Shown: positions 43,770-50,722 of the stretch, one piece after another
How the letters are laid out: the number at the start of each line of letters is the position of its first letter
How positions within the stretch are numbered: position 1 is the first letter of the stretch
Source: CAZMRW01 sp964568805
GTDB taxonomy: Bacteria; Pseudomonadota; Gammaproteobacteria; Methylococcales; Methylomonadaceae
DNA: 50,798 nucleotides
Direction of reading: 5' to 3'
Assembly (NCBI GenBank): GCA_964568805.1
Contig: CAZMRW010000023.1
Coordinates: forward strand, 1 to 50,798
Notes under the pieces: model-generated
What the model saw: the letters and a program-made list of their open reading frames with translations, nothing else
What the model was told of the DNA's origin: nothing
The model's database searches: none
Position numbers and translations under genes: made by a program

Positions 43770-43955
43770 ATGAATCCACGCAAGATAGGTGCGGGCCTCC
43801 CTGAAGATTCCGATCCGGACTTCCTCGGGGAGATTATTGAGGTCGCGAAACCCCGCATGTGTATGGCGCTTCTCTTGACCATGCCGCCGTTCTCTACTGA
43901 CCCCGGCACCGGTGGCAGCCATGAATCCCGACTACACACCGATCAAGAAGTTTGA
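43770..43955 (+). CDS. Doubtful small ORF, 61 aa
   Basis: Begins MNPRKIGAGLPEDSDPDFLG with TTGGAATA before the ATG, 16 bases after DUF502. The first 30 residues look protein-like and acidic; the rest resembles a shifted frame. Frames on the other strand are equally weak. May be a broken gene. Confidence 0.25.
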   Translation: MNPRKIGAGLPEDSDPDFLGEIIEVAKPRMCMALLLTMPPFSTDPGTGGSHESRLHTDQEV

Positions 43956-44001
43956 CGGTCTAACAGCCTCAAAACACGTGGATCAGCAGAAAAACCGGCC
44001 G

Positions 44002-44181
44002 TTACTGCGTTATCCAGGGATTGTAGCGGACATAACTGCGGCAATTCTTCATCAATTGCTGCTCGGCGTTTTTCAGTTGTTTTTCTTTTTCGCCAAGCGC
44101 TTCAGCGGCCTGACTGGTCGCTCTGTCGACCTTACCGACGGTCTTATGTGCGGAATTTGCTGCTTTATTTATGTTTTCCAT
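44002..44181 (-). pseudogene. Truncated tandem copy of ElaB/YqjD-like gene
   Basis: A 59-codon frame starting MENINKAANSAHKTVGKVDR, nearly the same as 44251-44481 over its first 50 residues, with DNA matching at a fixed 300-base offset. Relative to the intact copy it lacks ten bases (the CGACGTTACC near 44309-44318), which shifts the frame and replaces the whole membrane anchor by a short tail (YNPWITQ). The anchor codons remain readable in another frame to about 43985. It is expected to be soluble if made at all. Confidence 0.75.
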
Positions 44182-44250
44182 GATGGTGTCCTCTCTATTT
44201 AGGCCGCAAGTCATTTGTGGCGTTCAGGTTTATCATGTTAGCCGATTGGT

Positions 44251-44481
44251 CTAACGTCGGCTCAACAGGCGACTCAGCAGAAAACCGGCCGCCGCCGCGA
44301 TACCCAGCGACGTTACCGGATTGTCGCGGACATAACTGCGGCAATTCTTCATCAATTGCTGCTCGGCTTTTTTCATTTGCTCTCCTTTTTCGCCAAGCGC
44401 TTCAGCGGCCTGACTGGTCGCATCGGCGATCTTATCGTATGCCTCATGTGCGGAATGGGACACTTTGTCTGTAATTTCCAT
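44251..44481 (-). CDS. ElaB/YqjD/DUF883 family membrane-anchored protein (second copy)
   Basis: A 76-residue protein like 41590 (same length, same order of helices): KVSHSAHEAYDKIADATSQA, EQQLMKNCRSYVRDNPVTSL, anchor GIAAAAGFLLSRLLSRR. It has a tandem, broken copy 300 bases downstream on the same strand. A GTAC-type site lies 131 bases upstream. Ribosome or envelope association inferred from E. coli YqjD/ElaB. Confidence 0.92.
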   Translation of the reverse strand: MEITDKVSHSAHEAYDKIADATSQAAEALGEKGEQMKKAEQQLMKNCRSYVRDNPVTSLGIAAAAGFLLSRLLSRR

Positions 44482-44611
44482 AGTAGTTTTCTCGTCAATT
44501 TAGGTTTATTTGAGTTGATACCAGTCTCTTCGGACCGGATACAAAGGCTAAGCCACCGATCGGCGGCTTGTCTCGCTCGCATTCAGAATAAGTTCGGCTG
44601 TCCGCTTAGTC

Positions 44612-44627
44612 GGTACGTTATCGAACA
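44612..44627 (-). promoter_or_regulatory. GTAC-type site upstream of second ElaB copy
   Basis: GGTAC GTTATC GAACA with the conserved flank GTC on the left; on the minus strand it reads TATGTTCGATAACGTACCGAC, one mismatch from consensus. Confidence 0.5.
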
Positions 44628-44728
44628 TAGCGCAGGATTTTTTTTCGGGTTCGGAAACGCACGCGACCTGATAGCCAAAACTGCACGTCACGGATAATGA
44701 TGACTGGCTCCGAATTTATTAAATGCTA

Positions 44729-44744
44729 TAAACGATAGCGTACA
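44729..44744 (+). promoter_or_regulatory. GTAC-type half site before glutathione reductase remnant
   Basis: TAAAC GATAGC GTACA followed by GAC; the right half and the centre match the consensus, the left half does not. 50 bases before the remnant frame at 44794. Confidence 0.4.
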
Positions 44745-44793
44745 GACAATGACGGCGAATAATTTCTCAAACTTAACCTTGCGGAGACTCATC

Positions 44794-45000
44794 ATGGTCC
44801 TTCCAAGATTGATTGATGGCAGCAAAATGATTACAGATCTGGTGATGTATGCCACAGGCAGAACGCCGAATTCGACCGGATTTGGCCTGGAGGCGCTTGG
44901 CGTTGAACTGAACAGTGACTATCAAACCAATGTGACATCAATCTATGCGCTGGGTGATGCCACAGATCGGGTCAACCTGACGACGGTAGCCGGATACTGA
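44794..45000 (+). pseudogene. Glutathione-reductase-like fragment
   Basis: A 68-codon frame containing the middle of a glutathione-disulfide reductase: DGSKMITDLVMYATGRTPN, GLEALGVELN, then TNVTSIYALGDATDRVNLT (the FAD ribityl-binding motif). Both the N-terminal FAD/disulfide part and the C-terminal dimer domain are absent, and about seven residues are missing between ELNS and DYQTN relative to the family. The open frame begins at 44749 but the first 15 residues are unrelated. Non-functional remnant. Confidence 0.8.
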
Positions 45001-45039
45001 CCTTACCCCTTTCTCTACTTCTGGTCGATACTGCTATTA

Positions 45040-45261
45040 CTAGTTCTTTTTGCTCGAAAATAACAGGAGCCCGCCGCCTGCAACGACCGCCGCAACACCG
45101 GCCCACACCGGTATGTTGACCGTCTGCGTGTCTTTTACCGTCAGCTCGAACGGGCCCAACTTGGCTTCCTGGGTTTCTCGGGTATAGCTGAAACGGCCGT
45201 ATACCAGCCCCAATAATCCGGCTATGATCAGTATGATTGCCACGATTTTGACTGCGCTCAT
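45040..45261 (-). CDS. Small two-helix membrane protein
   Basis: A 73-residue protein: helix 1 AVKIVAIILIIAGLLGLVYG, a central soluble loop FSYTRETQEAKLGPFELTVK, helix 2 IPVWAGVAAVVAGGGLLLF, and a Lys-rich end. Start ATG 45261 chosen for AGGAGA six bases upstream. I recognise the type (small conserved membrane proteins of stress clusters) but not a named family with certainty. Confidence 0.75.
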   Translation of the reverse strand: MSAVKIVAIILIIAGLLGLVYGRFSYTRETQEAKLGPFELTVKDTQTVNIPVWAGVAAVVAGGGLLLFSSKKN

Positions 45262-45463
45262 TTTGTTTCTCCTATCTATGGCACATTTGAATCCGACCAA
45301 GTGCCTTTCTCCCAGGAATGCCCGGAATTAGACGGGACTCGATGTGTACCGACCCGCTACACTGATCACTGCAGAAGACCATTCAGATGCGAGTGGGCCT
45401 GCCGGGATTAAACAATAAAATAAATCGGAAATAGTCCTCGTCGGTGATTATTAAATCAGGCCT

Positions 45464-45499
45464 GGAAACCGTCATTACGAAGTTGGGATGACGGCTTCC
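45464..45499. repeat. REP-like hairpin
   Basis: GGAAACCGTCAT and ATGACGGCTTCC form 12-base arms with one mismatch around a 12-base loop. About 70 bases after the Lmo0937-type gene on the minus strand; may act as a transcript end or be a dispersed repeat. Confidence 0.5.
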
Positions 45500-45570
45500 A
45501 GTCTGCCTGTCGTTACCGGATCGCGCCGGTCGATTATCGCGGCCCAAGCGCATTCCAGCGCCACTACCCA

Positions 45571-45720
45571 CTACAGGACTCGTCGGCCTTGTATTACACG
45601 CAGCACGATCACGATGATTGCGATTACCAAAAGAATATGAATGAATCCGCCGATTGTGTACGAGGAAACCAAACCCAGTATCCACAGGATGATTAGGATG
45701 ATTGCAATAGTTTCAAGCAT
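45571..45720 (-). CDS. Lmo0937-family small membrane protein
   Basis: A 49-residue protein, MLETIAIILIILWILGLVSS.., with two hydrophobic helices and the C-terminal IQGRR typical of the Lmo0937/DUF5670 family. Start ATG 45720 chosen for GGAG about ten bases upstream and family length. A perfect 16-bp palindrome lies 20 bases before the start, inside the leader. Function unknown; homologues are stress-associated. Confidence 0.85.
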   Translation of the reverse strand: MLETIAIILIILWILGLVSSYTIGGFIHILLVIAIIVIVLRVIQGRRVL

Positions 45721-45739
45721 GTGTGCTTCTCCGAAAGAA

Positions 45740-45755
45740 GCCGTCAATTGACGGC
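45740..45755. promoter_or_regulatory. 16-bp palindrome in leader of Lmo0937-type gene
   Basis: GCCGTCAATTGACGGC, perfect dyad, directly upstream of the ribosome binding site. Different from the GTAC and TGTGC sites. Operator or leader hairpin. Confidence 0.45.
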
Positions 45756-45905
45756 GTTGTGAACCACGGATAAGAATATGAAGTTTCACTCATAAACCGG
45801 TTAGCTTCATGTTTATCATGTGTTAAAAAGGTATTTGAGAGCATCTCGTTGCTGCTATGCAAGCCAGACTATCCGGACTGGCCTGCACATCCGGCAATAC
45901 TCGTT

Positions 45906-46094
45906 TTAATCGTTTTTCTCTATAGCATCCTTAACATCTTCCTTGAGATTACCAAAGCCTTCCCGGACCTTGCCGACGTTCTTTTGGACATTTCCTTCTA
46001 TCTCCATACCCTCGTCATCGAGTAACACGCCGGCAGCTTCCTTGACTTTACCTTTGACTTCTTCGATTTTGCCTTTTATTTGATCTTTGTTCAT
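45906..46094 (-). CDS. CsbD family stress protein (second copy)
   Basis: A 62-residue CsbD protein: MNKDQIKGKIEEVKGKVKEA, then GNVQKNVGKVREGFGNLKED, the usual order of the short class. Start ATG 46094 has AGGAG upstream; the open frame to 46163 is discarded. The class differs from the first CsbD at 67 (WNQIEGNW type). A GTAC-type site lies 109 bases upstream. Confidence 0.93.
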   Translation of the reverse strand: MNKDQIKGKIEEVKGKVKEAAGVLLDDEGMEIEGNVQKNVGKVREGFGNLKEDVKDAIEKND

Positions 46095-46202
46095 GATTGT
46101 CTCCTGAAAATTGTTAGCCATGGATATAAGTCCATGATCAAAGCATGGAATATTGTTTCCCATAACTCATTGTTAATATTACTCGCAATTTCCAGTCGAG
46201 TC

Positions 46203-46218
46203 GGTACGGTAGCGCACA
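46203..46218 (-). promoter_or_regulatory. GTAC-type site upstream of second CsbD
   Basis: GGTAC GGTAGC GCACA with the GAGTC flank; on the minus strand AATGTGCGCTACCGTACCGAC, matching consensus. Confidence 0.55.
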
Positions 46219-46321
46219 TTGAATAACACGGTAATTTTCAAAGTATTTGTCGCTCTTTTTGCTAAAACTGGATCTACCCATCGTTATCATCCTCATCAAA
46301 TATTACTGGGGAAAGTCTTTC

Positions 46322-46358
46322 GCAAGATGAAAAACATCCATGTATTTTTTCATCTTGC
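46322..46358. repeat. 13-bp-arm inverted repeat
   Basis: GCAAGATGAAAAA (46322-46334) and TTTTTCATCTTGC (46346-46358) are perfect arms around an 11-base loop. It lies 150 bases downstream of the minus-strand gene ending at 46508 and may end its transcript. Confidence 0.6.
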
Positions 46359-46507
46359 TTCCTTAGAATGGGATTTTATGTGAATACTATCTATCAATGA
46401 CATGCAATCATTGATAAATCGGATACCTGCAAGTACTTTACGATCAGGATGCTTTAAATACCCGGTTAATGATAAAAGCTCACAGTGATGAGGATAAAAA
46501 ACAACTG

Positions 46508-46813
46508 TCAAGGCGTCTTTTTTAAAGTGTTGGCTTTCAGCCAATAAAACCAGTAAACCAGAATAATTATAAAATACACGCTGAGTTGAATTAACAATTC
46601 ATCTTGCTTGGTACTAGTGTCTTGGGTCATTGCACGACCATTAATGCCGTTATCAGCAGATAATGCAACTGGTAAACTGTCCTGGATTAGGGTGCCTTCC
46701 ATACGCGCGTACTGTCGATCATGCATGATGGCTTTCGATTTTTCAACATTCTCAATTGCCAAGACATTCAGTGACAAAACCAATGTTGTTATAAAAATTG
46801 TAATTGATTTCAT
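46508..46813 (-). CDS. Hypothetical exported/membrane protein, 101 aa
   Basis: Not recognised. A 101-residue product with an N-terminal signal peptide (MKSITIFITTLVLSLNVLA), a polar middle (residues 20-72) and a C-terminal membrane helix (LSVYFIIILVYWFYWL) with a Lys-rich end. The layout (periplasmic segment, C-terminal anchor) supports a real protein. AT-rich compared with the neighbours. Confidence 0.55.
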   Translation of the reverse strand: MKSITIFITTLVLSLNVLAIENVEKSKAIMHDRQYARMEGTLIQDSLPVALSADNGINGRAMTQDTSTKQDELLIQLSVYFIIILVYWFYWLKANTLKKTP

Positions 46814-47365
46814 AATTAGAGTCTCATAGCAGGTTTAAAAAAAGCAATTTTAGTTTCGAATCGATACTATAATTGGTTTTCTTCACTAAGGAAACATTTT
46901 TTCGCCTAAGCAGAAAAAAAATACCCGTCATCGACTTTAAAAATTGATTTTATTTGTTATCAAAACTGTGTCAGTATTGCCAGGCATCTAGGGTGACTCA
47001 AACATGATGATGCCGGTGCATATATAACGGATAACTGAATAGAACCGCACTGCGCCAAAGGATTAGCGGAAACGAAAGTGATTACTGCCAGGTGCGTCAA
47101 TGGTTGATATGATCTACGAGCCCGCTGTTTGGATTTGGCAGCGATTTTTGGACTTTCTAATGATCAATAAGATGGTTTCATTACACCTGAAAATGAAAAT
47201 CGGCTGTGAAAACGACGCTATCGCCATGGCTTGAAGCCTTAGTCGCGACGAGGCGTCGCTCCTGCAATTGACTTGATGAACGATGCTCATACAGTTGGGC
47301 ACTCAGAATAACGTTTGCCCTACGAGTTCGCCATGCAAAAGCCTGACGTCCGCATGATTGGTACG
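46814..47365. other. Intergenic region, AT-rich, with REP-like hairpin
   Basis: About 550 bases. A 44-codon frame (47100-47234, MVDMIYEPAVWIWQRF) has AGGTG before the ATG but no recognisable product. GCGACG-AGG-CGTCGC (47245-47259) is a short GC-rich hairpin of the REP type. A possible attC-like element ends at 47371. Confidence 0.4.
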
Positions 47366-48019
47366 TTAGCCTTTCTGAGCGACAATTGCATAGCGACCTT
47401 TATCGCGCCCTGCCGTTGGCAAATTCATGAATTCTCCAATCAGCACACGGCATCCTAAATCCTGAAGAATGTGCACCGTCTCTGTTGGTGTGTTCGAATC
47501 ATAGAAAAACACTTGCCCAAACATCGTGTCGGTAAAAGGCGGATGATCCGAGCCCCCGACCGTAAGCATCAATCTGCCGCCGACCGCTAGATTGCCGATA
47601 ACACGGCGCAAGATGGGTTCATGATAGGAGCGCTTGATGTGAAATAACGAATCCCAGAATACCGCAGCATTAAAGATTCCCGCGAACTCGAACTCTTCTA
47701 TGGACGATAATATCCAGTGCCCGTTCGGAAAGCGTTCTCCGGCTATTTTGATGAGTTCCTCGGACTGATCGATCCCAACCACACGATGTCCCCTGGCGAT
47801 GACATACTCCGCCATCGGGCTGCCGGTCCCGCAGCCAATATCGATAATCAGGGAATTTTCCGGCAGTTCGCCTAACAGGACATCCAGATAGTCTTTTTCC
47901 CGCCCGTAGAATTTTCTGCGGGCGTAGTCCCACTGCTTTGCGATCTTGTTGTAGGAGTCACGATTCACGTGAAAGACCAATGCTACATACGAGCTGTTTG
48001 CTGATGCTCCTTGATGCAC
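47366..48019 (-). CDS. Class I SAM-dependent methyltransferase
   Basis: A 217-residue methyltransferase: SAM-binding motif I SLIIDIGCGTGSPMAEYV, acidic end of strand 2 VVGIDQSEELI, motif post-I WILSSIEEFEF, and GGRLMLTVGG. Substrate unknown (TehB/UbiE-like class by layout). The family N terminus VNRDSYNKIAKQWD suggests the true start may be the internal GTG at about residue 18. Its TAA stop is embedded in GGCTAACG, as cassette genes end at attC sites; wrbA lies 17 bases upstream on the same strand. Confidence 0.85.
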   Translation of the reverse strand: MHQGASANSSYVALVFHVNRDSYNKIAKQWDYARRKFYGREKDYLDVLLGELPENSLIIDIGCGTGSPMAEYVIARGHRVVGIDQSEELIKIAGERFPNGHWILSSIEEFEFAGIFNAAVFWDSLFHIKRSYHEPILRRVIGNLAVGGRLMLTVGGSDHPPFTDTMFGQVFFYDSNTPTETVHILQDLGCRVLIGEFMNLPTAGRDKGRYAIVAQKG

Positions 48020-48036
48020 CCGTCGCCAAACGGCGG

Positions 48037-48639
48037 TTAAGCTGACTGCTTCCGAGTCACTTTTGCGACGTGCGCTCCCTGAAATCGGGCGATTTTTATT
48101 TCATTCTCTGACGGTTGACGACTGCCATCGCCGCCGGCAAGAGTACTTGCTCCATAGGGCGATCCGCCGGTGATTTCATTCATATTCATGATCTCCTGAC
48201 AGGAATAGGGAACTCCCACGATGATCATGCCATGATGCAACAGGGTCGTGTGAAACGACGTGATCGTGGTTTCTTGGCCGCCGTGCTGTGTGCCTGTGGA
48301 CGTAAACACGCTGCCGACCTTGCCGATCAAGCCGCCGTTGAGCCACAAACGGCCGGTCTGATCCAGAAAATTGCGCATCTGCGCGCACATGTTGCCAAAG
48401 CGGGTCGGCGTACCGAATATAATTGCGTCGTAGTTCGGCAACTCATCAACGGTCGCGATGGGCGCCGCCTGGTCCAGCTTGGCGCCGGCCTTACGCGCTA
48501 CCTCTTCCGGCATCAAATCGGGTACGCGTTTGATGGTCACCTCGGTGCCTTCGACGCTGCGCGCGCCTTCAGCCACTGCATACGCCATGGTCTCAATATG
48601 ACCGTACATGCTGTAGTAGAGAACGAGTATCTTGGACAT
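48037..48639 (-). CDS. wrbA: NAD(P)H:quinone oxidoreductase, flavodoxin-fold
   Basis: A 200-residue WrbA-type FMN quinone reductase reducing quinones by two electrons. FMN phosphate loop YYSMYGHIETMA, FGTPTRFGNMCAQMRNFLDQTG and TGTQHGGQETT are all present and the length is that of WrbA. ATG 48639 is chosen for AGGAG nine bases upstream; the extension to 48705 enters an attC-like site. It is the first gene after that site in the minus direction and may be part of the cassette array or the last fixed gene beside it. Confidence 0.94.
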   Translation of the reverse strand: MSKILVLYYSMYGHIETMAYAVAEGARSVEGTEVTIKRVPDLMPEEVARKAGAKLDQAAPIATVDELPNYDAIIFGTPTRFGNMCAQMRNFLDQTGRLWLNGGLIGKVGSVFTSTGTQHGGQETTITSFHTTLLHHGMIIVGVPYSCQEIMNMNEITGGSPYGASTLAGGDGSRQPSENEIKIARFQGAHVAKVTRKQSA

Positions 48640-48675
48640 GATCAATCTCCTCTTTCGTGATGAAAAAACAAGTAA

Positions 48676-48767
48676 GCCGAACATAAAGCTAGGTTGCCGC
48701 GGCACGGAAAATCTGATATCACTGAAACCGCATTATAACCATGCTTCGGTTGAGCGCAATGTTGGAC
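48676..48767 (-). other. attC-like recombination site 0 (degenerate)
   Basis: GCCGAAC (48676) to GTTGGAC (48761-48767), 92 bases, with imperfectly complementary inner arms (CATAAAGCTAGGTTGCCGCGG versus the complement of CATGCTTCGGTTGAGCGCAATG). One core base departs from GTTRRRY. Confidence 0.55.
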
Positions 48768-48815
48768 TAAAAGGTACGCGGTGTGTAACCCTACCTGACT
48801 TTCACCCTGCAAGAA

Positions 48816-48836
48816 GCGGCAAGCTTCGCTTGCCGC
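48816..48836. repeat. GC-rich hairpin between attC sites
   Basis: GCGGCAAGC and GCTTGCCGC are perfect 9-base arms around TTC, in a cassette of about 70 bases with no gene. Confidence 0.6.
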
Positions 48837-48956
48837 GCTAACGCCAAACAGGGGCGCGCCGCTGAAGGAAGCCAAGCGAAACCGCCGAACCCGATTCAAA
48901 AGCAAACCTTAAAAACCGCATCAGGGCGGCGCGTCCCTTTGACTGGCTTGTTAGGC
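48836..48956 (-). other. attC recombination site 1
   Basis: From CGCTAAC (48836) to GTTAGGC (48950-48956), 121 bases. Inner arms GCCAAACAGGGGCGCGCCGC and GGCGGCGCGTCCCTTTGACTGG are complementary with bulges, as attC sites require. On the minus strand it starts with the perfect core GCCTAAC, after the gene 49061. Confidence 0.8.
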
Positions 48957-49060
48957 CAGGTAATACAGCAAGGCCAAACTACCACCCACCAAAATAGCTT
49001 GGTTTCCTTGCATTAGCTCAACTGACAACAATGCCCGATACACGAATCCAGTTTACGGAT

Positions 49061-49633
49061 TTATGACCACCTAAGATTGTACATGCGTTCCAGCAACCAG
49101 AACAAAACATCTGTATCCATTGTTGTTTCAAATTGATAGTATTTTGAAAAAAATAAAGGTGTCTTTTTCTCGTGAAATATAAAAAATGGACGCTTTAACC
49201 AAGGTTTGTCCGTATAAAAATTTGCTTGCCACTTATCCGAAACAACATCACCATCTTTAAAGAATTTTTTTCCATCATATAAAAAATATCCCTTCTCTTG
49301 CATTGACTTTAAGTATTTCTCAGCACGCTGATTAAAAGTCAATCGTGAGATTTCGTTAAACTTAGCAATTAATAATTCCGTAGGTTTCCGTCCCAAGCTA
49401 AAATATGGAAGAGAAAAATACTGAGGGCCTGCATTTATTGTGATTGGTTTTGCTCTTGTTTTTAAGTAGATTTTAATAGTGACACTATTATCTACCCCAG
49501 CAGCTGCAAAGTTTATGGCTTTTTGAGTTTGAACATAATAAAAATAGGTTGCGTCAACGTCCTTATAGTGAAATCTCTCTTCTTTTATGAAGAATCCATC
49601 ATTATCAAGTATAAAGTGCTTTTCAATTGCCAT
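49061..49633 (-). CDS. Cassette-encoded hypothetical protein, 190 aa
   Basis: Not recognised. A 190-residue soluble protein with many aromatic residues (EERFHYKDVDATYFYYVQTQ), strongly AT-rich against its surroundings, as often seen for cassette genes. The ATG at 49633 lies 28 bases from the end of attC2 and the stop is followed by attC1, the standard gene-then-attC order on the minus strand. Confidence 0.8.
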   Translation of the reverse strand: MAIEKHFILDNDGFFIKEERFHYKDVDATYFYYVQTQKAINFAAAGVDNSVTIKIYLKTRAKPITINAGPQYFSLPYFSLGRKPTELLIAKFNEISRLTFNQRAEKYLKSMQEKGYFLYDGKKFFKDGDVVSDKWQANFYTDKPWLKRPFFIFHEKKTPLFFSKYYQFETTMDTDVLFWLLERMYNLRWS

Positions 49634-49660
49634 AATTACCTATATTTTTGAATGCTTGAT

Positions 49661-49723
49661 GGCTAACGTTACGGTAAGGGGCGCACCGCTTTTGGCGCGT
49701 CTCACTTGAGCGCAGGGTTAGGG
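49661..49723 (-). other. attC recombination site 2
   Basis: GGCTAAC (49661) to GTTAGGG (49717-49723), 63 bases, with arms GTTACGGTAAGGGGCGCACC and GGCGCGTCTCACTTGAGCGC roughly complementary. The stop TAA of the gene at 49718 lies inside its CCCTAAC core on the minus strand. Confidence 0.75.
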
Positions 49724-49972
49724 CGCGATGGGTACGGTACTCAAAGGTGTCTTCCTCTTGAAAATCTTGTCACCTACCTTGACGTAGTCCGTCATAGATG
49801 CCCCTTTAGGCCACGTCTCGTCGCTCTCTGGCAACTCGCCCTGAACTGCGCAGACTTCCACGTAGTCCTCCAATTCAACTTCGATTGAATTGTCGGTGGC
49901 GTAGCCTTCGCTTGGGCGACACCACGTTACGTTGTCCTTTTTCTTTGATACACACTGAGCTTTGACTGGCAT
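49718..49972 (-). CDS. Cassette-encoded hypothetical protein, 84 aa
   Basis: Not recognised. An 84-residue acidic protein with four Cys (positions about 7, 18, 42; pattern AQCVSKKK, TWCRPSEG, EVCAVQG) and a repeated V/E-rich stretch (IEVELEDYVEVCAVQGELP). GGAAAAGACCC lies before its ATG. Its stop codon is embedded in attC2, so it is in cassette orientation. No membrane segment. Confidence 0.7.
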   Translation of the reverse strand: MPVKAQCVSKKKDNVTWCRPSEGYATDNSIEVELEDYVEVCAVQGELPESDETWPKGASMTDYVKVGDKIFKRKTPLSTVPIAP

Positions 49973-50080
49973 GGGTCTTTTCCTTTTCTGTCAGATTGAA
50001 ATCACTTTTTGAGCAAGAGTAGCGGCAGAAAACGACAACTACAAAACAGCAATATCACGAAGCTCTGCATTTGTTGAGCG

Positions 50081-50169
50081 CCCTAACGCAAAGCTAACCG
50101 GGCGCGGCCCGGAACGCTGAAAAATAAAACCGCATTATAACCGCGCTCCGGTTGAGCATTTTGTTAGGA
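50081..50169 (-). other. attC recombination site 3
   Basis: CCCTAAC (50081) to GTTAGGA (50163-50169), 89 bases, with GCAAAGCTAACCGGGCGCGG facing CCGCGCTCCGGTTGAGCATT. Its right end shares sequence (CGCATTATAACC..GGTTGAGC) with attC0, so they are related. Confidence 0.8.
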
Positions 50170-50178
50170 TAGGTAAAA

Positions 50179-50334
50179 ATGAATATTTCAGACATACCGT
50201 TGTATATACTCTGTAAGCTCACAGGCGAGAAAGATATACCAAAAGTTACCACGCCTATAAATATTCTTGTATGGGCTGCTTTTTTGACGATTATTGCTCA
50301 GGTTGTGATTCTTTTCGTCCGGCTATTACATTAG
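50179..50334 (+). CDS. Small membrane ORF on opposite strand of cassette, 51 aa
   Basis: MNISDIPLYILCKLTGEKDI.. with a C-terminal membrane helix (INILVWAAFLTIIAQVVILF). It starts nine bases after attC3, where cassette genes usually start if the array ran in plus direction, with AGG upstream. It overlaps the end of the minus-strand gene by 44 bases. Confidence 0.45.
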   Translation: MNISDIPLYILCKLTGEKDIPKVTTPINILVWAAFLTIIAQVVILFVRLLH

Positions 50335-50716
50335 CCTTTATTTGTTCTCTTTCTACAACCATGGCTTTTTGATGCGCCAATAGACGGTCAATTATGATTA
50401 TTTTGTATTTAAGAGATTCTTCATCAGACTCTTTTATTAAGGACTCAATGTTATCTGCTAGACGATTCATAAAAGCCGAGTTATTTGCTGTTTCTTCCAA
50501 TGAAACTTTTTGTGCAATTACTTCTGGGCGAGCCTGTATCAAGTTTATCGCGGCGGTATTTATTTCGTTTTGCCAAGATAACATTTTGTCTCTAAGCTCA
50601 TTCAAAGTTCTTTCCGCTCTATCAGCTTGGCGGTCGGCCAATCGCCAAAATACAAATGCGAGCACAAGGCTGATAATGGAGGCCAATGTGCCAGCGGCGT
50701 TAAGGTCTAGCTGCAT
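50291..50716 (-). CDS. Cassette-encoded membrane-anchored coiled-coil protein, 141 aa
   Basis: Not recognised. An N-terminal membrane helix (LASIISLVLAFVFWRLA) followed by a long charged helical region (residues 28-135), probably coiled coil, with a polar end. Its ATG lies seven bases before the attC-like site at 50723, and attC3 follows the stop after 122 bases. AT-rich. A membrane-anchored structural or interaction protein is all that can be said. Confidence 0.75.
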   Translation of the reverse strand: MQLDLNAAGTLASIISLVLAFVFWRLADRQADRAERTLNELRDKMLSWQNEINTAAINLIQARPEVIAQKVSLEETANNSAFMNRLADNIESLIKESDEESLKYKIIIIDRLLAHQKAMVVEREQIKANVIAGRKESQPEQ

Positions 50717-50722
50717 ATTAAA

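Larger units (their letters stand above)
46095..46507. other. Intergenic region with operator and hairpin
   Basis: About 410 bases holding the site at 46203 and the hairpin at 46322. A 64-codon frame at 46350-46544 has no ribosome binding site or recognisable product. Confidence 0.45.

Noticed and set aside
43646..43939. 97- and 64-codon minus-strand frames downstream of DUF502
   Set aside because: Antisense to the DUF502 end and without any family resemblance or start signal.
45344..45360. TGTACCGACCCGCTACA as a further GTAC operator
   Set aside because: The spacing is one base too long and one arm is altered; not counted in the motif set.
46350..46544. 64-codon minus-strand frame
   Set aside because: Begins inside the preceding gene without a ribosome binding site and ends in a hairpin; composition is not convincing.
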